The position numbers and the translations under genes are program-made. From contig QFPM01000011.1 in assembly GCA_003248655.1 (NCBI GenBank), positions 1 through 64,000 on the forward strand: a stretch of DNA of 64,000 nucleotides. Reading direction: 5' to 3'. Source of the stretch: Microbacterium sp. (GTDB taxonomy: Bacteria > Actinomycetota > Actinomycetes > Actinomycetales > Microbacteriaceae). The notes under the pieces are model-generated. The model was not told the origin of the DNA and made no database searches. It worked only from the letters and a program-made list of their open reading frames with translations. The stretch's first letter is position 1, and each line of letters starts with the position of its first letter. Below are positions 26,112-36,127 of this stretch, piece after piece.

Positions 26112-27482
26112 TCAGAGGGCATGCAGGGGCTTACCCGCGAGCGCGAGGAACGCTTCGCCGAGCGCCTCGCTCTGCGTGGGATGGGCGTGCACGTAGGGGG
26201 CGATGTCTTCCGGGTGCGCTTCCCATGCGACGGCGAGCTGGCCCTCGGTGATGAGTTCGCCGACTCGGTCGCCGATCAGATGTACCCCGACGATCGGCCC
26301 GTCCGCGACGCGCACGACCTTCACCAGCCCCGCCGTGCCGAGAATCTCGCTTCGGCCGTTGCCCGCGAGGTTGTATTCATAGGCGGTGACCGAGTCGCCG
26401 TGCGCGGCACGTGCCTGCGCCTCGGTGAGACCGACGGATGCCACTTCGGGGCTGCTGTAGGTGACGCGAGGGATGGATGCCTCGGGCACCGTGATCGGGC
26501 GCAGCCCCGCGAGCTGCTCCGCGACGAAGATGCCCTGCTGGAAGCTGCGGTGCGCGAGTTGCAAGCCCGACACGATGTCGCCGACCGCCCAGACGTGCTC
26601 GACGCTCGTCTGAAGCCGCTCGTCGACCGTGACGAAACCGCGATCGAGAGCGATGCCGGCATCCTCGAAGCCGAGGCCCGAGGTTGCCGCGCCGCGACCG
26701 ACCGCGACCAGCAGGTAGTCGGCGTCGAGCGTCATGCCGTCTTCGAGCGTGACCTGCACCCCGGCATCCGTCTGCGTCACTCCGGCGAAGCGCACACCGA
26801 GCTTCGAGGTGATACCGCGCTTGCGAAAGGCGCGCTCCAGCGCCTTGCTGAGAGCGACATCCTCGTTCGGCACGAGATGATCGAGCGCCTCGACGATCGT
26901 CACCTCGGCGCCGAAGGAGCGCCACACGCTCGCGAACTCGACGCCGATGACACCGCCACCGAGGATCACGACGCGCCCGGGGATTTCGGCCAGCGACAGC
27001 GCGCCGGCGCTGTCGATCACGCGACCGCCGATCTCGAGCCCTGGCAGGCTACGACTGTACGATCCGGTCGCGAGGATCACATCGGTGCCCCGATAGACGT
27101 CGTCGCCGACGGTGACCCCGCGGTCTGGCAGAAGCCTGCCCGCGCCCGCGACCGTCGTGATTCCGCGCGCCCTCAGCAGCCCTTCGAGGCCCTTGAACTT
27201 CTTCGCGACGATGCCTTCTCGGTACGCCGTGACGGCGGTCGGGTCGATGCCGTCGAGTGTTGCCGACACGCCGACGGATGCCGCGTCGCGGACGTGATCG
27301 GCGATTTCGGCCGCGTGCAACAGCGCCTTGGTTGGGATGCACCCGCGGTGCAGGCACGTGCCGCCGACCTTGTCCTTCTCGATCAGGATGACGCTCTTGC
27401 CCAGCTCCGACGCGCGGATCGCCGCCGCGTATCCGCCGCTGCCGCCGCCCAGGACGACGACATCTGCGGAGTGCTCGGTCAC
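26112..27482 (-). CDS. lpdA: Dihydrolipoyl dehydrogenase (E3)
   Basis: The 456-residue flavoprotein has the FAD motif VVVLGGGSGGYAAAIRASELG at residues 8-28 and the redox disulfide Cys43/Cys48 in GGTCLHRGC. The second NAD(H) Rossmann motif is VVILGGGVIGVEFASVWRSFG. The C-terminal His-Glu dyad lies in HAHPTQSEALGEAF. It reoxidises the lipoyl groups of E2. It overlaps the upstream aminopeptidase gene by 4 bp and lies 63 bp before sucB, so the three are probably co-transcribed. Confidence 0.95.
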   Translation of the reverse strand: MTEHSADVVVLGGGSGGYAAAIRASELGKSVILIEKDKVGGTCLHRGCIPTKALLHAAEIADHVRDAASVGVSATLDGIDPTAVTAYREGIVAKKFKGLEGLLRARGITTVAGAGRLLPDRGVTVGDDVYRGTDVILATGSYSRSLPGLEIGGRVIDSAGALSLAEIPGRVVILGGGVIGVEFASVWRSFGAEVTIVEALDHLVPNEDVALSKALERAFRKRGITSKLGVRFAGVTQTDAGVQVTLEDGMTLDADYLLVAVGRGAATSGLGFEDAGIALDRGFVTVDERLQTSVEHVWAVGDIVSGLQLAHRSFQQGIFVAEQLAGLRPITVPEASIPRVTYSSPEVASVGLTEAQARAAHGDSVTAYEYNLAGNGRSEILGTAGLVKVVRVADGPIVGVHLIGDRVGELITEGQLAVAWEAHPEDIAPYVHAHPTQSEALGEAFLALAGKPLHAL

Positions 27483-28960
27483 TGGGCCGCCTCCTCAATG
27501 AGAGCGATCAGCGATCTGACGGTCGCTGCCGTCGGGCCCTTGTCGTTCACGCCCGAGGGCGACTTCGCTGTGCCGCTGCCGGCGATGTCGAGGTGCACCC
27601 ACGGGATGCGGGGCGCGTCGGGCTCGTCGGAGGTGCGACCCACGAAACGCTGCAGGAAGAGTCCCGCGAACAGCGACCCGCCGGCAGTGTCGCCGATCTT
27701 CGCGTTCTGCAGATCGGCGATGGGGGAGTCGAGCTCGTCCTCCATGTACGAGGGGAGGGGAAGGTGCCAGGCGAGCTCGTCGGCCCGTTCTGCAGCGGCC
27801 AGGTACTCGGCGACGGCGTCGTCGTCGCCCATGACGCCCGTGTGGCGGTTTCCGAGGGCGACGACGATCGCGCCGGTCAGTGTTGCGACGTCGACGATGA
27901 GGTCGGGGCGGGTGCGGCTGGCGGCGACGAGTCCGTCCGCCAGCACGACGCGGCCTTCTGCGTCGGTGTTGGGCACCTCCACGCTCGTGCCGTCGGCGAT
28001 CGTGACGACATCGCCCGGCCGGAGGGCCCGGCCCGACGGCATGTTCTCGGCGAGGCACAGCCACGCCGAGACACGCACCGGCAGCTCGCGCTCGGCGGCG
28101 GCGCGCACGACGGCGAGGACGGTCGCGGCTCCCGCCATGTCGAACTTCATCCCCACCATGGATGCCGGGGGCTTCAGCGACAGTCCGCCGGTATCGAACG
28201 TGATGCCCTTGCCGACGAGCGAGATGTGGCGGGTCGCGCCCTCGGGCGCGTAGTCGAGGTGCACGAGCCGCGGCGGACGGTCGGAGCCCTGGCCGATCCC
28301 GAGGATGCCCCCGAAACCTTGCGATTTCAGCTCGACCTCGTCGAACACGGTGACGGTGACGGGCAGGTCCGCGACAGCCTCGATCGCGCGGTCCGCGACA
28401 TCCTGCGGGCCCTGCACCTGCGCGGGAGTCGCGACGAGGTCCTTCACGGTTGCGACGGCGGCCGCAGTGATACGGACACGGTCGACGGCGACATCGTCGA
28501 CGGCATCCGACCAGTGCAGCCGCACGTGCTCGGCGCGGATCGGCGCCGGAGTCTTCTTGTAGTCGTCGAAACGGTAGCCGCCCAGGAGCGCACCCTCGGC
28601 CGCGGCATCCCACAGCGCCGGGTCTGCGGCGGGAGCGGCGATCGCGACGCGCGCGAACCCGGTGGTCGTCCGCACGGCGGCGCCGATCGCATCGCGCAGC
28701 GCGGCGGGCGTCGGCGAGGCGCCCGTCCCGACGACGACGAGCGGCAGAGCCGCGGCATCCGGCGCGAAGACCCGCATCGACGAGCCGCATGATCCCGTGA
28801 ACCCCACGCCGGCGAGGGCGTCGACGAGCCCCGGCCAGTCCGCGAGAGCCGCGTCTGCGGTGCCGAGCGGCGGTAACGCGAGGATGATCGCGTCGACATC
28901 GACCTGTGCGTCCGCGGAGTGCAGGGCAACGGTGGACGTGGACAGCTCGGGATACGCCAT
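27479..28960 (-). CDS. pepA: Leucyl aminopeptidase (M17)
   Basis: The protein of about 493 residues has an N-terminal macro-like domain and a C-terminal M17 catalytic domain. Metal-ligand blocks are visible: VGKGITFDTGGLSLKP, MKFDMAGAA and NTDAEGRVVLADGL. It removes N-terminal residues from peptides in the cytosol and uses two metal ions. The ATG at 28960 is chosen since AGGA lies 8 nt upstream; another ATG 9 bp earlier (28969) would add MER. Its stop overlaps the lpdA start. Confidence 0.92.
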   Translation of the reverse strand: MAYPELSTSTVALHSADAQVDVDAIILALPPLGTADAALADWPGLVDALAGVGFTGSCGSSMRVFAPDAAALPLVVVGTGASPTPAALRDAIGAAVRTTTGFARVAIAAPAADPALWDAAAEGALLGGYRFDDYKKTPAPIRAEHVRLHWSDAVDDVAVDRVRITAAAVATVKDLVATPAQVQGPQDVADRAIEAVADLPVTVTVFDEVELKSQGFGGILGIGQGSDRPPRLVHLDYAPEGATRHISLVGKGITFDTGGLSLKPPASMVGMKFDMAGAATVLAVVRAAAERELPVRVSAWLCLAENMPSGRALRPGDVVTIADGTSVEVPNTDAEGRVVLADGLVAASRTRPDLIVDVATLTGAIVVALGNRHTGVMGDDDAVAEYLAAAERADELAWHLPLPSYMEDELDSPIADLQNAKIGDTAGGSLFAGLFLQRFVGRTSDEPDAPRIPWVHLDIAGSGTAKSPSGVNDKGPTAATVRSLIALIEEAAQ

Positions 28961-29080
28961 GCGTTCCATCCTAGGTTTGTGCCGGTGACGCGCGGCGGCG
29001 CCGCGCGAGCGCGAGCCGTGCGCTGTTCGCTGTCAGCGCTACCGGGCCGCGGGGGTGCCCACGGCTCGTACAGTGGGAGC

Positions 29081-30004
29081 ATGCCCTTGAGCGGTCCTCT
29101 GTACGAGCGCGTCGCGTCTGCGCCACCCGTTCCGGCGGGACTTCCGCTCGTGATCGCGCTGACGGGATTCACGGATGCCGGCGGCGCGGTCGCGCGGATG
29201 ATCGAGCACTTCCGCGAAGACCTCGAGCCCTCTCCGATCGTGGTGTTCTCATCCGATGTACTGCTGGATTTTCGGGCGCGCCGCCCCATGATCACCTTCG
29301 ACGGCGATCGGCTGCTCGACTACCGCCCGCCCCGCCTCGAGGTGTCGCTCGCGCACGACGCGCTCGGCCAGCCGTTCGTGCTCCTCGCCGGGTACGAGCC
29401 CGACTTCGCCTGGGAGGCGTTCTCCGAGACGGTCGTGGGCCTCGCCGAAGGTCTCCAGGTCTCGACGGCGACCTGGGTACATGCCATTCCGATGCCCGTT
29501 CCGCACACCCGCCCGATCGGGACGACCGTCAGCGGGACGCGCACCGAGCTCACCGAGGCGCACTCGGTGTGGAAGCCGCACACGCAAGTTCCGGCGACGA
29601 TGGGTCACCTCCTCGAGCTGCGCCTGGCCGACAGCGGACAGCAGGTCGCCGGGTTCGTGTTGCTCGTGCCGCACTACCTCGCCGACACCGACTTTCCCGC
29701 GGCGGCGCTCGCGGGCCTCGACAGTCTGTCGGTCGCGACGGGACTCGTCTTCAACGCCGACGAGATCCGCGAGGAGAACGGCGAGTTCCGCGCGAAGGTC
29801 GACGAGCAGGTGGAGGGCAACGCGGAGTTGACCACGATGCTGCACACCCTCGAGGAGCGCTACGACTCCTACATGGCGGGGTCGACGCTCGCACAGCCGA
29901 TCATCCATACGGGCGACTTGCCGAGCGCGGACGAGCTCGCGGCTGAGCTCGAGCGCTTTCTTGCCGACAGACGCGAGGGCGACGACAAGCGCGGACGCCG
30001 CTGA
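29081..30004 (+). CDS. PAC2 (proteasome assembly chaperone-like) family protein
   Basis: The 307-residue protein matches the actinobacterial PAC2 family. LVIALTGFTDAGGAVARMIEHF lies near residue 22. The core YEPDFAWEAFSE and the region THxRPIGTTVSGTRTEL-like lie in the middle, and a C-terminal EERYDSYMAGS is present. PAC2 proteins resemble eukaryotic proteasome assembly chaperones; the bacterial role is not established. The ATG at 29081 follows TGGGAG. It sits between the divergent pepA and sigA. Confidence 0.85.
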   Translation: MPLSGPLYERVASAPPVPAGLPLVIALTGFTDAGGAVARMIEHFREDLEPSPIVVFSSDVLLDFRARRPMITFDGDRLLDYRPPRLEVSLAHDALGQPFVLLAGYEPDFAWEAFSETVVGLAEGLQVSTATWVHAIPMPVPHTRPIGTTVSGTRTELTEAHSVWKPHTQVPATMGHLLELRLADSGQQVAGFVLLVPHYLADTDFPAAALAGLDSLSVATGLVFNADEIREENGEFRAKVDEQVEGNAELTTMLHTLEERYDSYMAGSTLAQPIIHTGDLPSADELAAELERFLADRREGDDKRGRR

Positions 30005-30210
30005 CGGAATGCCGCGCCGCGACGACGCGTTGCACTCTGTATCCCGGTACTTTCGGCCGTTGCGCAAGAGCGCCCGCCGCGGTATGCGACAATAGGACAT
30101 CGACCCGTTGTCTTGGCTGTGTCATCCATTCGTGAGGTGGCGCAGGACTTGACAAGGGTCTTACTAGTGTCCGAAAACCCCCGACGCGCCGCGTCGGTGA
30201 AAGGCGAGAT

Positions 30211-31622
<1,412 letters not shown>

Positions 31623-31626
<4 letters not shown>

Positions 31627-32321
31627 CCGACGCTCCCAACGACGGCAAGGTGCTGTCGGTCACGACGCCCTCGGGGACGTTCAAGCGCATCCCGATCCGC
31701 ACGCGGGTCGTCATGCCGGGCGACGACCTCGACGCGTTCGTGACCGAGTACGCGGCGCCCGTCGTCCAGGCGGGTGACACGCTCTTCGTGACCGAGAAGA
31801 TCGTCGCGATCACGCAGGGCCGGTCGTACACGCTCGATGAGATCGAGCCGCGTCCGCTCGCCCGGTTCCTCTCGAAGTACGTGACCAAGACGTCGTACGG
31901 CATCGGACTCGGGATGCCCGAGACGATGGAGATGGCGCTGCGCGAATGCGGCACGCCCCGCATCCTGTTCGCGGCGGCGGTCAGCGCCGTCACGAAGCTG
32001 TTCGGGCGCCGCGGCGATTTCTACCGCATCGCGGGCGACAAGGCCCGCGCGATCGACGGGCCGACGAGCGGCACCATTCCGCCGTACAACAAGGCGGTGG
32101 TCCTCGGTCCGACGGAGCCCGCGAAGGTCGCGGCGCGCCTCAAGGCGCTGCTGGGCGGCGGCGCGGAGGTGGCCGTGGTCGACATTAACGACATCGGCGG
32201 CAACATCCTCGGGTCGACGCTCGACAAGAGCGGCGACCAGGAGCTCGTGCGCATCTTGGCCGACAATCCGCTCGGGCAGGGCCACCAGTCGACCCCGCTG
32301 GGAGTCATTCGGCGCGGCTGA
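31623..32321 (+). CDS. CofE-like (F420-0:gamma-glutamyl ligase family) protein
   Basis: The 232-residue protein matches the CofE fold: [49 protein letters not shown] and [13 protein letters not shown]. CofE adds glutamate to coenzyme F420-0, but this short single-domain form lacks the FMN-reductase extension of many actinobacterial versions. The family also has members of unknown role, so the exact substrate is uncertain. It overlaps sigA by 4 bp. Confidence 0.75.
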
Positions 32322-32366
32322 GGTCGGCGTCAGGTTTCGACTCGCGCCTCCGGCGCTCGGCTCGAC

Positions 32367-33422
32367 TCAAAATCCCATCGCGGCGCGATAGCGGGGGAGG
32401 TGTCCGTGACGGATGCCGGTCGCGGTCGGCTTGTTCTCGAAGACGCCGGCGCCCCAGTTACCCTCGACGAGGACCGGCCCCTTCGCGGTCGCGACGATGT
32501 CCCACCCGACGTAGCGCACCTGTGGCACGACGAGGGCGACCTCGCTGATGAGTGAGCGCACGGCATCCATGTCGGGGAGTCGGTAGTCCGCGATCCGTGC
32601 GCCGGTGTCGGGGTGCGTCTCATACAGCTCGCCTTGGATGTCGTAGCCCATCCCCATCGCGCGGCCGTCTTCGTGGAGCGCCGTGTAGAAACCGCCGAAC
32701 GCGCCCTGGTCGCTCACCTTGCCGCGACCGAACTTCTGCGCCATGTTGACGATCTCGACCGTGCCGTCGTCCTTCACGAACGTCGTCACGCGGGTCGTGT
32801 TCGCCGTCCCCGGGGCGATCGCCTCGAGCGTCGGATGCTGGATGATGCCCTCTTCGACCAGCACCTCGCCCTTTGCGACGAGGTCGGCGTGGAAGGCATC
32901 CCAGTCATCGATGTCGGCGGCGTGGTAGCGACTCACGCCGAACCCTGACTTGCTGACGGGCATCTTGCCGATGAGGACGGGATGGCGCTGCGCGAACGCA
33001 CGCAGATCCTCGGCATCCGCCTGCTCGAGGTCGAGCCACTCGCGACCGAGAAAGCGGTCGAACAGACGGTTGAACTCGATCTTGTGATGGAAGTGGTGGA
33101 CGAAGTCGGGATCGTCGTACTTCTTCGAGAGTTCGAGTGCGAGCGGGCTCGTCACCCACGTCGCGCGCTCGGCGCGGTTCAGGATCGCGAAGTCGAACTC
33201 GATGTAGTCGTTGAATCCGACACGCCGGAACCCCGCCGACCAGAGCATGTCGGTGAGGACCAGCGGGTAGCTCTTGCCGTGGATGCGGGCGGTCTTCTTC
33301 GCGCGTTCCGTGACCGAGGCGACGTCGAACCCGCGCGCCCGCTGCCAGAGGAAGCGGAGGCGATCGGGCAGAGCGAGCGCGCTCAGCGTGCGTCGACCAG
33401 ACGCGCGGTCTCGTCGTGCCAC
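32367..33422 (-). CDS. ATP-grasp family protein (sugar-transfer associated type)
   Basis: The protein of about 340-350 residues has an ATP-grasp layout: LVLTDMLWSAGFRRVGFNDYIEFDF, HPVLIGKMPVSKSGFGVSRY (nucleotide-binding loop), VLVEEGIIQHP and the C-terminal metal-binding YVGWDIVATAKGPVLVEGNWGAG. It resembles ATP-grasp proteins found near polysaccharide genes. Ligand and partner are unknown. The start is unclear. A GTG at 33422 overlaps the upstream gene by 40 bp, whereas a CTG at 33386 would give the usual 4-bp overlap (CTGA), and conserved-looking sequence begins right after it. Confidence 0.75.
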   Translation of the reverse strand: MARRDRASGRRTLSALALPDRLRFLWQRARGFDVASVTERAKKTARIHGKSYPLVLTDMLWSAGFRRVGFNDYIEFDFAILNRAERATWVTSPLALELSKKYDDPDFVHHFHHKIEFNRLFDRFLGREWLDLEQADAEDLRAFAQRHPVLIGKMPVSKSGFGVSRYHAADIDDWDAFHADLVAKGEVLVEEGIIQHPTLEAIAPGTANTTRVTTFVKDDGTVEIVNMAQKFGRGKVSDQGAFGGFYTALHEDGRAMGMGYDIQGELYETHPDTGARIADYRLPDMDAVRSLISEVALVVPQVRYVGWDIVATAKGPVLVEGNWGAGVFENKPTATGIRHGHLPRYRAAMGF

Positions 33423-33601
33423 GAGGTGGCGACGGTGCGCAGCTTCTCTTCGTACTTGCGGCCGTGGTGCGCGCAGAACAGCAGCTCGCTGCCGTTGACC
33501 TCTGCGGCGATGTAGGCCTGCGCTCCGCACGAGTCACAACGGTCGGTCGCGGACAGACGGTACTCGAGGACGGCGGGCTCAACAGTGGTCGACATGCTCA
33601 T
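33383..33601 (-). CDS. DUF7455-type small zinc-binding protein
   Basis: The 72-residue protein has a treble-clef-like pattern: CDSCGAQAY near residue 22 and LLFCAHHGRKYEEKL near residue 41, giving CxxC...CxHH for one zinc. This is the actinobacterial DUF7455 family. The ATG at 33601 follows AGGAGGAACCGAA; a second ATG two codons later is also possible. The gene precedes the ATP-grasp gene with an overlap. Confidence 0.8.
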   Translation of the reverse strand: MSMSTTVEPAVLEYRLSATDRCDSCGAQAYIAAEVNGSELLFCAHHGRKYEEKLRTVATSWHDETARLVDAR

Positions 33602-33793
33602 TTCGGTTCCTCCTCGGTACACGCGATCCGGTGCGGTTGCATCACATACAACCATGCGTTTGTTGCGGGAATGCCGCGATCCGGTCACATTTCGCTGTGC
33701 GCGTACCGTGTCCCGGGGCGGGAATAGGTCGGTCATGTTTCCGCAGAGTGTGTCGCGGGCTCGACGTCGGATGCCTGGATACGCTTGGAGATT

Positions 33794-35863
33794 GTGACCG
33801 CTGAGTACTCCGCCCACCACCTTCAGGTGCTCGAAGGGCTCGAGGCCGTCCGCAAGCGCCCGGGCATGTATATCGGCTCAACCGACTCCCGCGGTTTCAT
33901 GCACTGCGTGTGGGAGATCATCGACAACTCGGTCGACGAGGCCCTCGCGGGCTTCGGTGATCGCATCGACATTGTGCTCCACGACGATGGCAGCGTTGAG
34001 GTGCGCGACCGCGCCCGCGGCATCCCCGTCGACGTCGAGCCGCGCACGGGCCTCACGGGCGTCGAGGTCGTCTTCACGAAGCTCCACGCCGGGGGCAAGT
34101 TCGGCGGGGGCTCGTACGCGGCATCCGGCGGTCTGCACGGTGTCGGGGCCTCGGTCGTCAACGCGCTGTCCGAGCGCCTCGACGTCGAGGTCGATCGCGG
34201 CGGCAAGACCTACGCGATGTCGTTCCACCGCGGCGAGCCGGGCGTGTTCGCCGGCCCTAGCCCCGACTCGCCGTTCACGCCGTTCGAGAACGCTTCCGAG
34301 CTGCGGGTGGTCGGCAAGGCCGCCAAGGGCGTGACAGGAACTCGCATCCGCTACTGGGCCGATCGCCAGATATTCACGAAGGATGCCACATTCCACGTCG
34401 ACGAGCTCGAGCAGCGTGCGCGACAGACCGCGTTCCTCGTGCCCGGGTTGCAGATCGACATCGCCGATCAGCGCGGTGACGAGCCTGCCACGACGTCGTA
34501 CCGCTTCGACGGTGGAATCTCAGAGTTCGCCGACTTCCTCGCACCGGATGCCGCGGTCACCGACACGTGGCGGCTCACGGGTGCCGGCACGTTCACCGAG
34601 ACCGTGCCCGTGCTGCAGCCCGGTGGCGCGATGGTGCCGACCGACGTCGAACGCGAGTGCGAGGTCGACATCGCACTGCGGTGGGGGACGGGCTACGACA
34701 CCACGTCTCGCTCGTTCGTCAACATCATCGCGACGCCCAAGGGCGGCACGCACCAGGCGGGGTTCGAGCAGGGGCTCATGAAGGTGCTCCGCACGCAGGT
34801 CGAGCAGAACGCGCGGCGGCTCAAGGTCGGCACCGACAAGCTCGAGAAGGACGACATCCTCGCGGGCCTCACCGCGGTGCTGACCGTGCGGCTGCCCGAA
34901 CCGCAGTTCGAGGGGCAGACCAAGGAGATCCTCGGCACTCCCGCGGTGCGCACGATCGTCGCGAACGTCGTCACGAAAGAGCTGACCGCTCGCTTCGCGT
35001 CGAGCAAGCGCGAAGACAAGGCCCAGACGGCGCTCCTGCTCGAGAAGGTCGTCTCGGAGATGAAGGCCCGCATCTCCGCGCGCACGCACAAAGAGACCCA
35101 GCGCCGCAAGAACGCGCTCGAGTCATCGTCGCTTCCCGTCAAGCTCGCCGACTGCCGCACGAACGATGTCGAGCAGTCCGAGCTGTTCATCGTCGAGGGC
35201 GACTCGGCGCTCGGCACGGCCAAGCATGCGCGCAACAGTGAGTACCAGGCGCTGCTGCCGATCCGGGGCAAGATCCTGAACGTCCAGAAGGCGTCGATCA
35301 GCGACATGCTGTCGAACGCGGAGTGCGCAGCGATCATCCAGACGATCGGCGCCGGCTCAGGTCGCTCGTTCGACCTCGACGCGGCGCGCTACGGCAAGAT
35401 CATCCTGATGAGTGACGCCGACGTCGACGGCGCACACATCCGCACCCTCCTGCTCACCCTCTTCTTCCGGTACATGCGACCGCTCATCGAGGCGGGGCGT
35501 GTCTACGCCGCAGTGCCGCCGCTGCACCGCGTCATCATCGTCAATCCGGGGTCGAAGGCCAACGAGACCGTCTACACCTACTCCGAGCAGGAGCTTCACG
35601 TGCTGCTCGCGAAAGTGCAGAAGAGCGGTCGGCGCTGGCAGGAGCCCGTGCAGCGCTACAAGGGGCTCGGCGAGATGGATGCCGATCAGCTCGCGACGAC
35701 GACGATGGACCGCGCGGGGCGGACTCTTCGGCGCGTGCGAGTGCAAGATGCTGAGGCGGTCTCGGATGTCTTCGAGTTGTTGATGGGCAGCGATGTCGCT
35801 CCGCGTCGTGACTTCATCGTGTCGTCGAGCGACCGGCTCGATCGCGAGTCGATCGACGCCTGA
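33794..35863 (+). CDS. parE: DNA topoisomerase IV subunit B
   Basis: The protein of about 689 residues is a GHKL-type type IIA topoisomerase ATPase subunit. Visible parts are EGLEAVRKRPGMYIGS, the ATP-binding EIIDNSVDEALAG, GLHGVGASVVNALS, and the TOPRIM motifs IVEGDSALGTAK and MSDADVDGAHIRTLLLT. It drives decatenation and relaxation with ParC. The GTG at 33794 matches the usual family start (TAEYSAHHLQVLEGLEAVRKRP); a TTG 9 bp upstream is an alternative. parC lies 2.3 kb away on the other strand, separated by a two-component system. Confidence 0.94.
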   Translation: MTAEYSAHHLQVLEGLEAVRKRPGMYIGSTDSRGFMHCVWEIIDNSVDEALAGFGDRIDIVLHDDGSVEVRDRARGIPVDVEPRTGLTGVEVVFTKLHAGGKFGGGSYAASGGLHGVGASVVNALSERLDVEVDRGGKTYAMSFHRGEPGVFAGPSPDSPFTPFENASELRVVGKAAKGVTGTRIRYWADRQIFTKDATFHVDELEQRARQTAFLVPGLQIDIADQRGDEPATTSYRFDGGISEFADFLAPDAAVTDTWRLTGAGTFTETVPVLQPGGAMVPTDVERECEVDIALRWGTGYDTTSRSFVNIIATPKGGTHQAGFEQGLMKVLRTQVEQNARRLKVGTDKLEKDDILAGLTAVLTVRLPEPQFEGQTKEILGTPAVRTIVANVVTKELTARFASSKREDKAQTALLLEKVVSEMKARISARTHKETQRRKNALESSSLPVKLADCRTNDVEQSELFIVEGDSALGTAKHARNSEYQALLPIRGKILNVQKASISDMLSNAECAAIIQTIGAGSGRSFDLDAARYGKIILMSDADVDGAHIRTLLLTLFFRYMRPLIEAGRVYAAVPPLHRVIIVNPGSKANETVYTYSEQELHVLLAKVQKSGRRWQEPVQRYKGLGEMDADQLATTTMDRAGRTLRRVRVQDAEAVSDVFELLMGSDVAPRRDFIVSSSDRLDRESIDA

Positions 35864-35884
35864 TACTCCCGTAAAACGACGCGG

Positions 35885-35920
35885 GGCCCGAAACCGAGCT
35901 GGGGGGATCGGTTTCGGGCC
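35885..35920 (+). terminator. Hairpin terminator after parE
   Basis: A perfect 13-bp stem (GGCCCGAAACCGA and its complement) with a 10-nt loop lies 21 bp after the parE stop. No clear T-run follows. Confidence 0.7.
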
Positions 35921-36014
35921 ATCGCCGCGGCACCCGAGCTGCATCGGTGATGACAATGTCGCGATTCGCGAACATCATCCCCGAAATCACGGACGCTACA
36001 TCAGGGTGCTCAGT

Positions 36015-36041
36015 GAAGGACCGGCTGGGGACAGGTCCTTC
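36015..36041 (-). terminator. Hairpin downstream of the histidine kinase
   Basis: An 8-bp stem GAAGGACC/GGTCCTTC with an 11-nt loop lies about 90 bp beyond the kinase stop, a plausible transcript end for the peptide-kinase operon. Confidence 0.45.
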
Positions 36042-36083
36042 GGCTGAATCAAGCTTAAGCGCACGACAAACCGATGTCCTTTG

Positions 36084-36115
36084 GACGAAGGTCTATTTGG
36101 CTTGCGACTTTTGTC
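36084..36115. promoter_or_regulatory. Putative regulator-binding element, copy A (3' of the kinase)
   Basis: The element reads GACGAAGGTC, a 12-bp spacer ending CTTGC, then GACTTTTGTC: an imperfect inverted repeat. It matches copy B (37420..37451) at 26 of 32 positions in the same orientation. It lies 13 bp beyond the kinase stop codon. No gene that it would obviously control is seen on either side. Confidence 0.55.
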
Positions 36116-36127
36116 TAGTTCTTTTCG

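Noticed and set aside
30149..30154. TTGACA as a -35 box for sigA
   Set aside because: No acceptable -10 box lies 16-19 bp downstream, so no promoter is called.
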